NCBI RefSeq assembly: GCF_038235435.1
Contig: NZ_CP151275.1
Coordinates: 3,906,001-3,970,000, forward strand
DNA: 64,000 bases
Source of the DNA: Niveibacterium sp. SC-1
GTDB lineage: Bacteria; Pseudomonadota; Gammaproteobacteria; Burkholderiales; Rhodocyclaceae
Direction: 5' to 3'
Part shown: piece after piece, positions 1-8,360 of the stretch
Numbering within the stretch: position 1 is the first letter of the stretch
How the letters are laid out: each line of letters begins with the position of its first letter
Program-made: the position numbers and the translations under genes
The notes under the pieces: generated by a model
What the model was told of the DNA's origin: nothing
Seen by the model: the letters and a program-made list of their open reading frames with translations, nothing else
The model's database searches: none

Positions 1-1282
1 CGACGCGGATCTGGCGCTGCGGGCTCGCCACGCCTCGCCGCAGGACACCGAGATACAGATCGTGCGCGACCGCCGAAGACGCCGCGAGCAACAGGCCGGT
101 GACCACCGCCACGATGGTTGCGAAGGCCACTGCCGCGACGAAGGCCAGCGCGAGATTGCCGCCGAGGCTTCCCGGGCCGCCCGCCAGGTATTGCGCCAAC
201 AGCGGCGCCGCCAGATTGCCCCCGGGGTCCGCGGCAGCCACGGCCTGCGGCCCGACCCGCAACGCGGCGCCCAGCCCCAGGAAGAGCGTCAGCAGATAGA
301 AGCCACCGATGATGCCCATGGCCCAGATGACCGAACGACGGGCCTCTCGCGCCGTGGGCACGGTGAAGAAACGCATCAGGATGTGCGGCAGGCCGGCCGT
401 GCCAAACACCAGCGCGAGCCCGAGGGAGAATTGGTCGAGCGGTGCAGCGAAGTAGAGGCCCGGCTCAAGGAAGCGCTGTCCCAGCTCCGCCGCGCCAAGT
501 CCGCCCGCGGGGTCGCCGAGCAGGCGCGCGACCTGCGCCTGGACCTTTGCGTCGCCGACCACGGCCGCGAGGAAGTCCGGCAGGCTGAATCCATAGGGCA
601 GCCAGACGCAAGCCACCAGCGCGAGGGAAGTCGCCACCAGCAGCACGGCCTTGATGATCTGCACGTAAGTGCTGGTCAGCATGCCGCCGCCGATCACATA
701 GATGAGCATCAGGATGCCCACGGCGACGACCGAGACCTCGTAGTCGATCCCGATCAGCGCCTTGATCAGCAGGCCGCCGGCGACCATTTGCGCGACCAGA
801 TAGACCGCGGAGACCGTCAGCGTGGAGAGCGCGCCGACGATGCGCGAGATCTGTGGATCGTTGCGGAAGGCCAGCACGTCGGCGAGCGTGTAGGTGCCAA
901 TGTTGCGACAGGGCTCGGCGATCAGGAGCAGCACGGTGATGTAGGCCACCAGCCAGCCCACCGAGTACATGAATCCGTCGTAGCCATACAGACTGATGAG
1001 CCCCGATACGCCCAGGAAGCTCGCTGCCGACAAGTAGTCGCCCGCGATCGCCCAGCCGTTCTGCAGGCCCGACACGCCGTGCCCCGCCGTGTAGAAATCC
1101 GAGGCGGTACGGATGCGGCGCGAGGCGAGATACGTCACCGCCAGCATGAGGCCAACCAGCAGGACGAAGGCGACGAAGGAAAGCCACTTGTGGCGGTCCG
1201 GCACCAGGCCCTGCGCGCTGGCCGGCATGGCGAACATCATCAGAGCCAACAGCAGGCCCCCGGTCGCGGCGGCGCGTTTCAT
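1..1282 (-). CDS. actP: Cation/acetate symporter ActP (3' part beyond window)
   Basis: Sodium:solute symporter family permease, most like ActP, which takes up acetate and other short monocarboxylates across the inner membrane. The visible 427 codons start with a signal-like leader (MKRAAATGG to MPASA), followed by hydrophobic segments and the family blocks GLPHILMRFFTV and NGWAIAGDYLSAASFLG. The C-terminal part runs off the left edge. The ATG overlaps the stop of the upstream DUF485 gene by 4 nt (ATGA), which indicates translational coupling as in yjcH-actP. Family assignment is firm. Substrate could be another monocarboxylate. Confidence 0.9.
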   Translation of the reverse strand, partial: MKRAAATGGLLLALMMFAMPASAQGLVPDRHKWLSFVAFVLLVGLMLAVTYLASRRIRTASDFYTAGHGVSGLQNGWAIAGDYLSAASFLGVSGLISLYGYDGFMYSVGWLVAYITVLLLIAEPCRNIGTYTLADVLAFRNDPQISRIVGALSTLTVSAVYLVAQMVAGGLLIKALIGIDYEVSVVAVGILMLIYVIGGGMLTSTYVQIIKAVLLVATSLALVACVWLPYGFSLPDFLAAVVGDAKVQAQVARLLGDPAGGLGAAELGQRFLEPGLYFAAPLDQFSLGLALVFGTAGLPHILMRFFTVPTAREARRSVIWAMGIIGGFYLLTLFLGLGAALRVGPQAVAAADPGGNLAAPLLAQYLAGGPGSLGGNLALAFVAAVAFATIVAVVTGLLLAASSAVAHDLYLGVLRRGVASPQRQIRV

Positions 1283-1602
1283 TGACCGTTGCTCCGGTCG
1301 GCTTCGCGCACCAGCTCGGCCGCCATCGCGTCGAACTCGGCATTGGCCTTGCGCGAATAGGCCCAGGCGATCGCCCAGGCGAAGACGAACTGCGCGAGGG
1401 CGCAGAGCATGCCCACGTTCAGCGGCCCCCAGATCCGGGTCCGGAACAACGGCTGGAAGCAGGCCGCGCCCAGCGGCAACAGGAAATAGCAGATTACGGC
1501 CAGACTCATCATGGCCACGAGGAAACGGGTCTTCTTCCGATGCAGCCGCTGGAAGCGCGGGTCGGCATCGATGGCAGCCCAATTGACCGACTTGCCCTGC
1601 AT
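1279..1602 (-). CDS. DUF485 (YjcH-like) membrane protein
   Basis: This 107-residue inner-membrane protein has two hydrophobic segments at about residues 27-49 and 61-82. Genes of the DUF485 (YjcH) family almost always precede actP, and this one overlaps actP by 4 nt. The exact role is unknown in the family. It is presumed to be an accessory partner of the acetate permease. The N-terminal motif NWAAIDADPRFQRL is typical of the family. Transcription probably starts in the gap upstream, where GTAAG direct repeats with an 11-bp period are found. Confidence 0.85.
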   Translation of the reverse strand: MQGKSVNWAAIDADPRFQRLHRKKTRFLVAMMSLAVICYFLLPLGAACFQPLFRTRIWGPLNVGMLCALAQFVFAWAIAWAYSRKANAEFDAMAAELVREADRSNGQ

Positions 1603-1651
1603 GCGTCACTCCCCCGACTTATCTGTTCATCATCAAGGCGATCTGCAGCTT

Positions 1652-1668
1652 AGTCAGTGAGACTGACT
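1652..1668. repeat. Perfect 7-bp inverted repeat upstream of DUF485-actP
   Basis: AGTCAGT-GAG-ACTGACT is a perfect inverted repeat lying 50-66 bp before the DUF485 start codon and just downstream of the GTAAG direct repeats. It may be a second operator or a 5'-leader hairpin. Its function is inferred from position only. Confidence 0.45.
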
Positions 1669-1674
1669 GCGCTC

Positions 1675-1700
1675 TTACGCCGGACTTACGTCGAACTTAC
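1675..1700 (-). promoter_or_regulatory. Three GTAAG direct repeats, 11-bp period (response-regulator site)
   Basis: On the plus strand TTAC recurs at 1675, 1686 and 1697. On the transcribed strand this reads GTAAG-N6-GTAAG-N6-GTAAG. Tandem half-sites one helical turn apart are the usual binding pattern of OmpR/PmrA/QseB-type response regulators. The block lies 73-98 bp upstream of the DUF485 start. The same motif and spacing occurs at 5919-5935 before the symporter gene that follows the two-component system at 5982-8124. Confidence 0.55.
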
Positions 1701-1710
1701 TTGCGTGAAC

Positions 1711-3096
1711 CTAGGTGCGCGCACGCACCAGCGTCACCGAACACGGCGCCTCGTTCATCACCCGCTCGGCCACCGGCGGCAGCAGGCTGCGACCAATCAG
1801 GTCCGGCGGCGGTGCGCCAAGCAGGATGTGGTCGACATGGTTGGCGCGCGCGTAGTCGAGCAGCGCCTCGGCCGCATCGCTGTGCTCCAGCACATGGAAG
1901 GTAAGGCGGGTCGCGGGCAGGCCCTGGGCCCAATGACGCAACTGCTGCAATTGCTGGATGCGTACCCGCGGCGCGCTCAGGGCGTCGTCCTCGGCGCCCA
2001 TCGCGGGTACCGGACGCACGGCGGTGACACAGGCGATGCGCGCCTCGGGAATCGCCGCGGCGAAGCGCTCCGCCGCTTCGCGCAGGGTGCGCTGGTGCAT
2101 CTCGTTGGTGTAGGCGGTGGCGACGGCCACCATGATGATCGGCGCTTCGTGCACCCGTGCCGCGGGGGTTGCCGGCGTCTCCGGCTCCAGGCCCATGCCG
2201 GCCACCCAGTTGCGCAGCCGCCCGAACACGCCGGGCCGCTCGCGTGCGCGGCCCCGATCGGTGATCTCGATCTGGTCGAGGTTCTGCAGATCGAAGGCGA
2301 CCTGCGCCGCGCTCGCGTAGCGGCGTTCGGGGTCGGCCTCCAGGCAATGCAGGATCACCTCCTGCACCGCTTCTGGCAGCGTGGCCTGCAAGCGCCGCGG
2401 CGGCTGCGGCCGCTCATGCAGCCGCTTGCGCAGGCCGGCCTGGGAAGTCGGCATGCCGAAGGGCAGTTCGCCCGTAGCAAGCTCGTAGAGGATCGCGCCC
2501 AGCGCGAAGAGGTCGCTGCGCGCCTCGTTGCGGATGCCCAGCACCTGCTCGGGCGAGATGTAGGGCGCCGAGCCCAGCGGCCGACGGAACTCCTCCGCCA
2601 GCAGGTCGGGCAGGTGCGCGTGATGCGCGAGTCCGAGGTCGATCAGCACGGCACGCCCGTCCTCGGCCAGCATCACGTTGGCGGGCTTGAGATCCAGGTG
2701 GATCACGTCGCGCTCGTGCAATTGCTGGATGGCATGCGCCAGCGCCACCCCCAACTGCAGGAGCTCGGGCACGGCCACGGGGAGTGCGAGCGCGGAGAGC
2801 GGACGGCCCGCCACCAGCTCCATCACGATGTAGGGCTCGCGCACGATCTCGCCGAGCGCGAAAACCCGCGGCACTGGGCCCCCGTCCAGCGCCTCCATCA
2901 CCATCTGTTCGACCTCGAAGCTCACCACCGAGGCGCTGGATTCGCCCTGCCCCAGGCGCGGGACTTTCATCACCGCCGGCATTGGCAGGTCCGCCCGACT
3001 CACGGCGTAGATGACGGCCATGCCGCCCGCGTGGAGTCGGGACTCGATCCGGAAACCGTCGACCAGGGCGCCGGGCTCCAGCTCGGTTGCGATCAC
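1711..3096 (-). CDS. Serine/threonine protein kinase fused to universal stress protein domain
   Basis: This 461-residue cytosolic protein has a Hanks-type kinase domain (about residues 10-275) and a C-terminal UspA-like domain (about 319-459). Kinase landmarks are the glycine-rich loop LHAGGMAVIY, Lys44 (VMKVP), catalytic Asp135 in HLDLKPANV, Asp153 in a DLG variant of DFG, and SPEQ in place of APE. The catalytic loop has Leu instead of Arg before Asp, so it is a non-RD kinase. The Usp domain keeps LLGAPPP and ends APCSVTLV, but the second half of its ATP loop reads LLPPV, so nucleotide binding there is uncertain. No transmembrane or PASTA segment is seen. The start overlaps the stop of the upstream phosphoesterase by 4 nt. 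Targets are unknown. Confidence 0.88.
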   Translation of the reverse strand: MIATELEPGALVDGFRIESRLHAGGMAVIYAVSRADLPMPAVMKVPRLGQGESSASVVSFEVEQMVMEALDGGPVPRVFALGEIVREPYIVMELVAGRPLSALALPVAVPELLQLGVALAHAIQQLHERDVIHLDLKPANVMLAEDGRAVLIDLGLAHHAHLPDLLAEEFRRPLGSAPYISPEQVLGIRNEARSDLFALGAILYELATGELPFGMPTSQAGLRKRLHERPQPPRRLQATLPEAVQEVILHCLEADPERRYASAAQVAFDLQNLDQIEITDRGRARERPGVFGRLRNWVAGMGLEPETPATPAARVHEAPIIMVAVATAYTNEMHQRTLREAAERFAAAIPEARIACVTAVRPVPAMGAEDDALSAPRVRIQQLQQLRHWAQGLPATRLTFHVLEHSDAAEALLDYARANHVDHILLGAPPPDLIGRSLLPPVAERVMNEAPCSVTLVRART

Positions 3097-3833
3097 AGAT
3101 GCCCTTCTATCTGGAGGGCGAAGCGTTCGGGCAGGCCCGCCGCGCGGATCTTGGACGCCGCCGCCTCAACGTCGTAAGCGACGCGATAGTAGGTGAGCTT
3201 CGCGCGTGTGTGGTCGAAGAGCGCGTACCAGGCCCCGGTGCGGCCGTCGCGCGGCTGGCCGCAGGAGCCCACGATGGAGAGCCAGCGCCGGTGCACGCCC
3301 ACGGGGATTGCCACGCCCGCTGTCGGCGTAAAGGCGGTAAAGCGACCGTCGCCGCCGGTGTAGTACAGCGCCGGGTCATGTACATGGCCGCAGAAAACGT
3401 AGGGCGTGTCCGCGGCATCCAGACTCGCGCGCGCCTCGGCGGCAGAGCTCACGTAGGTGAAAGCGGCCGGCTCCAGCGCGCTGGCATGGACCCAGGTCAC
3501 GTCGGGGTCCTTGACCTTCAGCGGCAGGCCGGCGAGGTAGTCGCGCTGCGCAGGGGTGAGTCGTGCCGCGGTCCACGCGATCGCGAACGCGGCCTCGTCG
3601 TTCATCAGCTCCGGCTGACCGGCCGCCGCGGAGTCGTGATTGCCTTGCACGATGGCGTGCAAGGCATCGCCGAGCCCCCGGACCCGCTCGATCACCGCCC
3701 CCGGATCCGCGCCGTAGCCGACCAGGTCCCCCAGCACCACAAACCCTGTTGCCCCCTGCCCGCGCGCATGCGCAATGCAGGCGTCCAGCGCCTCGATATT
3801 GGCGTGGAGGTCAGCGAGCAGCGCGAGCTTCAT
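3093..3833 (-). CDS. Calcineurin-like metallophosphoesterase
   Basis: A 246-residue protein of the YfcE/DUF2437-type metallophosphoesterase superfamily. The dinuclear metal site is complete: ADLHAN (D8, H10), GDLVGYG, GNHDSAA, and a C-terminal GHVHDPALY. No signal peptide is present, so it is probably cytosolic. It overlaps the kinase-Usp gene by 4 nt (ATGA), which raises the possibility that it opposes that kinase or handles a nucleotide second messenger. Family members also hydrolyse cyclic nucleotides or dinucleotides, and the substrate cannot be read from the sequence. Confidence 0.85.
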   Translation of the reverse strand: MKLALLADLHANIEALDACIAHARGQGATGFVVLGDLVGYGADPGAVIERVRGLGDALHAIVQGNHDSAAAGQPELMNDEAAFAIAWTAARLTPAQRDYLAGLPLKVKDPDVTWVHASALEPAAFTYVSSAAEARASLDAADTPYVFCGHVHDPALYYTGGDGRFTAFTPTAGVAIPVGVHRRWLSIVGSCGQPRDGRTGAWYALFDHTRAKLTYYRVAYDVEAAASKIRAAGLPERFALQIEGHL

Positions 3834-3843
3834 GCGCCCGCCC

Positions 3844-4044
3844 TCACTTGTTGAGCTGGCGCACCACGAACCACATCACGACCCCGAGCAGCACGACGCC
3901 GCCTACCACCATCAGGAACTGCGCGCCGCTGATGTGCATGTCGGCCACGGCCTCGGTACCAGTCGCTTCGCTCGCGCGGGCCAGCAGGGGCAGGAGGGCG
4001 CCGGCACCCGGCAGCGGGCGCAGGCAGGAGACGAGTTTCTTCAT
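3844..4044 (-). CDS. Small membrane-anchored protein, unknown
   Basis: A 66-residue protein starting MKKLVSCLRPLPG. It has an N-terminal leader, a short region with TEAVADMHISG, and one C-terminal transmembrane helix (FLMVVGGVVLLGVVMWFVV) followed by a basic tail. The ATG at 4044 is chosen because it gives a signal-like N-terminus; a longer reading frame upstream would run through the terminator hairpin. It lies 10 bp before the phosphoesterase gene on the same strand and probably shares its transcript. I do not recognise a family. Confidence 0.6.
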   Translation of the reverse strand: MKKLVSCLRPLPGAGALLPLLARASEATGTEAVADMHISGAQFLMVVGGVVLLGVVMWFVVRQLNK

Positions 4045-4085
4045 GAGGACCTCGGGAAGCACGACCGGCGCGGGCGCCAGTCGAA

Positions 4086-4118
4086 GAAAAGGCCCGGCGC
4101 TGCGCGCAGGGCCTTCTT
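4086..4118. terminator. Rho-independent terminator after the symporter gene
   Basis: The stem AAGGCCC/GGGCCTT is flanked by A-rich and T-rich runs on the two sides, so it can work in both orientations. It ends the symporter transcript (stop at 4165) before the small membrane gene. Confidence 0.75.
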
Positions 4119-4164
4119 TGGAAAGGCGGCAGGACGCGATGTTCCTGCCGCCGCGCCGCATGGA

Positions 4165-5835
4165 TCAGGCGTGGTGGATGTCGCGATCCTTGGTCTCGGG
4201 CAGGAAGAAGATCCCGATGATCGCCGTGGCCACCGCCACCACGATCGGATACCAGAGCCCGTAGTAGATGTCGCCGGTCGCGGCCACCATCGCGAAGGCC
4301 ACCGTCGGCAGGAAGCCGCCGAACCAGCCGTTGCCGATGTGGTACGGCAGGGACATCGAGGTGTAGCGGATGCGCGCCGGGAAGAGCTCGACCAGCCAGG
4401 CAGCGATCGGGCCGTACACCATGGTCACGTAGATCACCAGGATGGTGAGCAGCAGCCAGACCATGAAGTAGTTGATCTTCGCCGGGTCGGCCTTGTCCGG
4501 ATAGCCCGCCGACTTGAGCGCATCGCCCAGGGCGGTATCGAAGGTGGCCTTGGCGGCCTTGGCTTCGTCGCCCTTCAGACCCGTGCCTTCGTAGCTGGCC
4601 ACGACGGTGTCACCGATCTTGATCTGCGCCACCGAACCGGCCGGAGCCGCTTCGTTGGTGTACGGCACGGCCTTCTTGGCCAACGCGCCCTTGGCGATGT
4701 CGCAGGACGAGGTGAATTTGGCCTTGCCCACCGGGTCGAACTGGAAGGAGCACGCCCCCGGATCGGCCAGCACGGTCACCGGGTTCTTGGCTTGCGCCTC
4801 GAACACGGCCGGATTGCCGAACTCGGTGAGGCCCTTGAAGATCGGGAAGTAGGTCAGCGCCGCGATGATGCAGCCGGCCATGATGATCGGCTTGCGGCCG
4901 ATGCGGTCGGACAGCGAACCGAAGATCACGAAGAAGGGCGTGGCCGCAGCCAGCGAAGCAGCGATCAGCAGGTTCGCGGTCGTCGCCTCGATCTTGAGCG
5001 TCTGCAGCAGGAAGAACAGCGCGTAGAACTGGCCGGTGTACCAGACCACGGCCTGGCCGGCAGTACCGCCGAGCAGGGCGAGGATCACGACCTTGAGGTT
5101 GTCCCAGCGGGCAAAGGACTCAGTCAGCGGGGCCTTGGAGGCCTTGCCCTCTTCCTTCATGCGCTTGAACACCGGCGACTCGTTCAGTTGCAGGCGGATA
5201 TAGACCGACACGATCAGCAGCGCGATCGAGATCAGGAAGGGAATACGCCAGCCCCAGGCTTCGAACTCGTCCTTGCCGATGGCCAGGCGCACGCCCAGGA
5301 TCACCAGCAGCGAGAGGAAGAGGCCCAGGGTCGCAGTGGTCTGGATCCAGGAAGTGAAGAAGCCGCGCCGACCCTTGGGGGCATGCTCGGCCACATAGGT
5401 AGCAGCGCCGCCGTACTCGCCGCCGAGGGCCAGGCCCTGCAGCAGCCGCAAGCCAATCAGGATGATCGGCGCAGCCACGCCGATGCTGGCGTACGTGGGC
5501 AACATACCGACAATCGCAGTCGAGGCGCCCATGATCAGGATGGTGATCAGGAAGGTGTACTTGCGGCCAATCATGTCGCCCAGGCGACCGAACACGATCG
5601 CGCCGAAGGGGCGCACCGCGAAACCGGCCGCGAAGGCCAGCAGCGCGAAGATGAAGGCGGTGGTCTCATTGACCCCGGCGAAGAAGTGCTTCGCGATGAT
5701 CGCGGCCAGCGACCCGTAGAGATAGAAGTCATACCACTCGAATACGGTGCCAAGCGAAGAGGCAAAGATGACCTTGCGCTCCTCCTTGGTGATGCCGCGG
5801 CCTTCGGGCGCGGCAATGGTTGCGGTCTGGGACAT
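4165..5835 (-). CDS. MFS transporter, metabolite:H+ symporter (MHS) type, with periplasmic insertion
   Basis: This 556-residue inner-membrane transporter carries MHS hallmarks: WYDFYLYG (34-41), GRLGDMIGRK (83-92) and GSLSDRIGRK in the second half. Members of the family import organic acids, proline, betaine or shikimate by proton symport. About 115-120 residues (roughly 336-454) are inserted between predicted TM9 and TM10, on the periplasmic side. The insert is polar, alanine- and lysine-rich and holds two cysteines (GACSF, SSCDI) that could form a disulphide. Usual family length is 420-450, so the insertion explains the excess. The gene follows the two-component system on the same strand and has its own direct-repeat regulatory block. 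Confidence 0.88.
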   Translation of the reverse strand: MSQTATIAAPEGRGITKEERKVIFASSLGTVFEWYDFYLYGSLAAIIAKHFFAGVNETTAFIFALLAFAAGFAVRPFGAIVFGRLGDMIGRKYTFLITILIMGASTAIVGMLPTYASIGVAAPIILIGLRLLQGLALGGEYGGAATYVAEHAPKGRRGFFTSWIQTTATLGLFLSLLVILGVRLAIGKDEFEAWGWRIPFLISIALLIVSVYIRLQLNESPVFKRMKEEGKASKAPLTESFARWDNLKVVILALLGGTAGQAVVWYTGQFYALFFLLQTLKIEATTANLLIAASLAAATPFFVIFGSLSDRIGRKPIIMAGCIIAALTYFPIFKGLTEFGNPAVFEAQAKNPVTVLADPGACSFQFDPVGKAKFTSSCDIAKGALAKKAVPYTNEAAPAGSVAQIKIGDTVVASYEGTGLKGDEAKAAKATFDTALGDALKSAGYPDKADPAKINYFMVWLLLTILVIYVTMVYGPIAAWLVELFPARIRYTSMSLPYHIGNGWFGGFLPTVAFAMVAATGDIYYGLWYPIVVAVATAIIGIFFLPETKDRDIHHA

Positions 5836-5918
5836 GTCTCCTCCGTTGTAGGTCTGTTTTTTGCGCGCTGCCGCACAGACGCACGGCTCGCTGGCGATCG
5901 CAGGCTAGGAGCGCAGGC

Positions 5919-5935
5919 TTACGCTCGCCTTACGC
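5919..5935 (-). promoter_or_regulatory. GCGTAAG direct repeats, 11-bp period, before the symporter
   Basis: On the plus strand TTACGC occurs at 5919 and 5930, exactly 11 bp apart. On the coding strand this is GCGTAAG-N4-GCGTAAG. The block is 84-100 bp upstream of the symporter start, close to the distance of the matching block before DUF485-actP. It is probably the binding site of the OmpR-family regulator encoded at 7450-8124. Confidence 0.55.
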
Positions 5936-5981
5936 ATGCCAATCGGAAGCGCGACCAGGGCGGCGGCGCCCCGCCGTGGCC

Positions 5982-7463
5982 TTACTCCTGGCTGGGCGCG
6001 GGCGCAGGCAGCTGTTCGCCGGTACGCGGAAATTCCACGCTCACCCGGGTGCCCTGCCCGTCCGGGCCGCTGCCCAGGAGGACCTGGCCGCCGTGCAGCT
6101 CGGCAATCTCGCGCACGATCGGCAGGCCCAGGCCGCTGCCCTCGGCGCCGTTGCCCAGCACCCGGTAGAAGCGCTGGAAGACGCGTTCATGATCCGGCTC
6201 CGGAATGCCGATCCCGTTGTCCTGCACGCCGAGTACCGCGACATGCGGGCGCGCGGCGTCGAAGGCCGCGAACACGGTGACATGCCCACCGCGGGGGGAA
6301 TACTTGATCGCGTTGTCGATCAGGTTCTTGAGAAGTTCGGAGAGCAGCACCGGGTTGCCGTCCACCCGCAGGGACCAGCCCGTCGTCTCGGCACCCAGAT
6401 CGATGCCTTTCTGCAGCGCGCGCGGGACGAACTCCGCGGCCACCGCCGGCACCAGCTCCTCCAGGTCCACCGTCTCGAAGGCATGCGAGGCCTGCGAACT
6501 CGCCTCCGCCCGCGCCAGCGCGAGCAACTGGTTGATCAGGTGGGCCGCGCGCTCCGCGCCCTGGTTGATGCGCATGAGCGATTCGCGCAGCACTTCGGGG
6601 TCATGTTCGGAGAGCGCGAGTTCGGTCTGCATCTTGAGCCCCGCGAGCGGCGTGCGCATCTGGTGCGCGGCGTCGGCCACGAAGCGCTGCTGCGCCATGA
6701 GGTTCTCTTCCAGGCGCTGCATGATGTCGTTGAAGGCCACGATCAGCGGCCGCACCTCTTCGGGCGCGCCCACCGCATCGATCGGCGAGAGATCGGCCGG
6801 CCGACGCCGGCGCAGCAGCGCCTGAAGGCGGTTGAGCGGCGAGATGCCGCGGGAGAGCCCCAGCCACACCAGCACGACGGCCGCGGGAATGACCAGGAAC
6901 TGCGGCAGGAGCACGCCCGTGACGATGCGGGAAGCCAGTGCCTCGCGCTTGTTGCGCGTCTCGCCCACCTGCACGGTGACCGGCAACGCCTGTGCGCCCG
7001 AGCGCAGCATCACCACCTGCGCCGCAATGCGCACATCGTCGCCCTGCAGATCGACATCGCGATAGGAGGGTTGCTGTTGGGTGGAGCCCTCCTCGGCCTG
7101 TGGCACCAGGCGTGGCAGTTCGGCGTCCCCGGCGAGCAGCTGCCCTTGCGGGCCAACCACCTGGTAGTAGAGCGTGTCCGATTCGTCCGCGCGCAGCAGC
7201 GTGCGCACCTGGTCAGGGATATTCACCCTCACCCGCCCTTCGGCATCCAGGCTCAGGAGGCGAGCGATCGCGCCGAGGTTCTGCGCCAGCGCCTGGTCGT
7301 AGGGCTGGTCCGCGATGCCTTGGGCCACATGGTGGGTGGCGACGATGGAAATCGGCCAGAGGAAGAGCAGCGGCGCCAGCATCCAGTCGAGGATCTCGCC
7401 GAACAGGGAGTACGGCGTCCGCCGCGCACTGCCGCCTCCGCCGCGCCAGCTAGGCAGGCGCAT
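5982..7463 (-). CDS. Sensor histidine kinase with 2CSK_N-type periplasmic sensor
   Basis: A 493-residue membrane histidine kinase. TM1 is near residues 27-46, a periplasmic sensor region of the 2CSK_N (TctE/QseC-like) type spans about 47-180, TM2 about 181-204, then a HAMP-like segment. The H-box ADAAHQMRTPL carries the phospho-acceptor His267, with an N-box LIDNAIKYSP, G1 DNGIGIP and G2 GSGLGLP. The start MRLPSW at 7463 overlaps the regulator gene by 14 nt. A longer frame to 7550 exists but would bury the N-terminus in the regulator gene. The downstream symporter suggests that the signal is a carboxylate. Confidence 0.9.
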   Translation of the reverse strand: MRLPSWRGGGGSARRTPYSLFGEILDWMLAPLLFLWPISIVATHHVAQGIADQPYDQALAQNLGAIARLLSLDAEGRVRVNIPDQVRTLLRADESDTLYYQVVGPQGQLLAGDAELPRLVPQAEEGSTQQQPSYRDVDLQGDDVRIAAQVVMLRSGAQALPVTVQVGETRNKREALASRIVTGVLLPQFLVIPAAVVLVWLGLSRGISPLNRLQALLRRRRPADLSPIDAVGAPEEVRPLIVAFNDIMQRLEENLMAQQRFVADAAHQMRTPLAGLKMQTELALSEHDPEVLRESLMRINQGAERAAHLINQLLALARAEASSQASHAFETVDLEELVPAVAAEFVPRALQKGIDLGAETTGWSLRVDGNPVLLSELLKNLIDNAIKYSPRGGHVTVFAAFDAARPHVAVLGVQDNGIGIPEPDHERVFQRFYRVLGNGAEGSGLGLPIVREIAELHGGQVLLGSGPDGQGTRVSVEFPRTGEQLPAPAPSQE

Positions 7464-8124
7464 CCGGTTTTTCCAGGCAGTAGCCCAGGCCGCGAACAGT
7501 GGCGATGCGCAAGCCCAGCGGTTCGAGTTTCTTGCGCAGGCGGTGCACATAGACCTCGATCGCGTTGTGCGAGACCTCCTCGCCCCAACCGCAGAGGTGG
7601 TCGACCAGTTGCTCCTTGCTCACCAGCCTGCCCGCGCGCAAGAGCAGAACCTCCAGCACGCCGATCTCGCGCGCGGAAAGCTCGATCATCTGCCCGCCCA
7701 CGGTGACGACGCGGTCGGCCTGGTCGTAGGTCAGCGGCCCCAGCGTGATCGCCCGGCTCTGGCCGGTGCCGCGACGAGTCAGTGCGCGTACCCGCGCCTC
7801 CAGCTCGGGCAGGGCGAAGGGCTTGGTCATGTAGTCGTCCGCGCCGGCATCGAGGCCACGGACGCGATCCTCGATCGCATCCTGCGCGGTGAGGATCAGG
7901 ACCGGCACGGCGCTCTTGCGGGCACGCAAACGCTTGAGCACATCGATGCCGGAGAGGCGTGGAAGGCCCAGGTCCAGCACCACGAGGTCGAAGCTCTGGC
8001 TGGCGAGCGCCGCGTCCGCATCGTTGCCCGTTGCAACATGGTCCACCGCGAAGCCGCCGCGCTTGAGCGCGCGGCTCAGGCCGTCGGCAATGATTTCGTC
8101 GTCCTCGGCCAGAAGAATGCGCAT
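7450..8124 (-). CDS. OmpR-family response regulator
   Basis: A 224-residue regulator with an N-terminal receiver (acidic DD8-9, phospho-acceptor Asp51 in VVLDLGLP, conserved Thr in LTAQD, Lys in MTKPF) and a C-terminal winged helix (SAREIGVLEVLLLR through EVYVHRLRKKLEP). It is the partner of the overlapping sensor kinase and resembles the TctD/QseB/PmrA group. Such proteins bind tandem half-sites 11 bp apart, which are present before the symporter and before DUF485-actP. No such repeat was seen upstream of its own gene. Confidence 0.92.
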   Translation of the reverse strand: MRILLAEDDEIIADGLSRALKRGGFAVDHVATGNDADAALASQSFDLVVLDLGLPRLSGIDVLKRLRARKSAVPVLILTAQDAIEDRVRGLDAGADDYMTKPFALPELEARVRALTRRGTGQSRAITLGPLTYDQADRVVTVGGQMIELSAREIGVLEVLLLRAGRLVSKEQLVDHLCGWGEEVSHNAIEVYVHRLRKKLEPLGLRIATVRGLGYCLEKPDAPA

Positions 8125-8360
8125 GGAAGAACCTCGGCGGGCACCCTTTGCGGAGCAGGGCTTGCGAGTGTAGCACCGGCCCCTGAGGCGGCAGGAAAGG
8201 CCCCTCCGGGCACCGCCGGACGGCCGCCTGTCCGCGGCAGCGCATGCCGATTAGCTCCTGACCCACGATTTGCATATCCTTGACGACCTGGAAGCGCGCG
8301 CCCGAGCACGTGCCCGTTGCGATCGCTGCGCACAAAATGCAGCGCACGGAGTTGCCCCGC

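Noticed and set aside
62..1285. 407-codon plus-strand open frame
   Set aside because: It is antisense to actP, rich in Arg/Gln/His and without motifs. High GC produces long antisense frames.
1675..1700. Short direct repeats considered as a CRISPR-like or satellite array
   Set aside because: The units are only TTAC plus 7 bp with an 11-bp period and lie at a promoter; this fits regulator binding.
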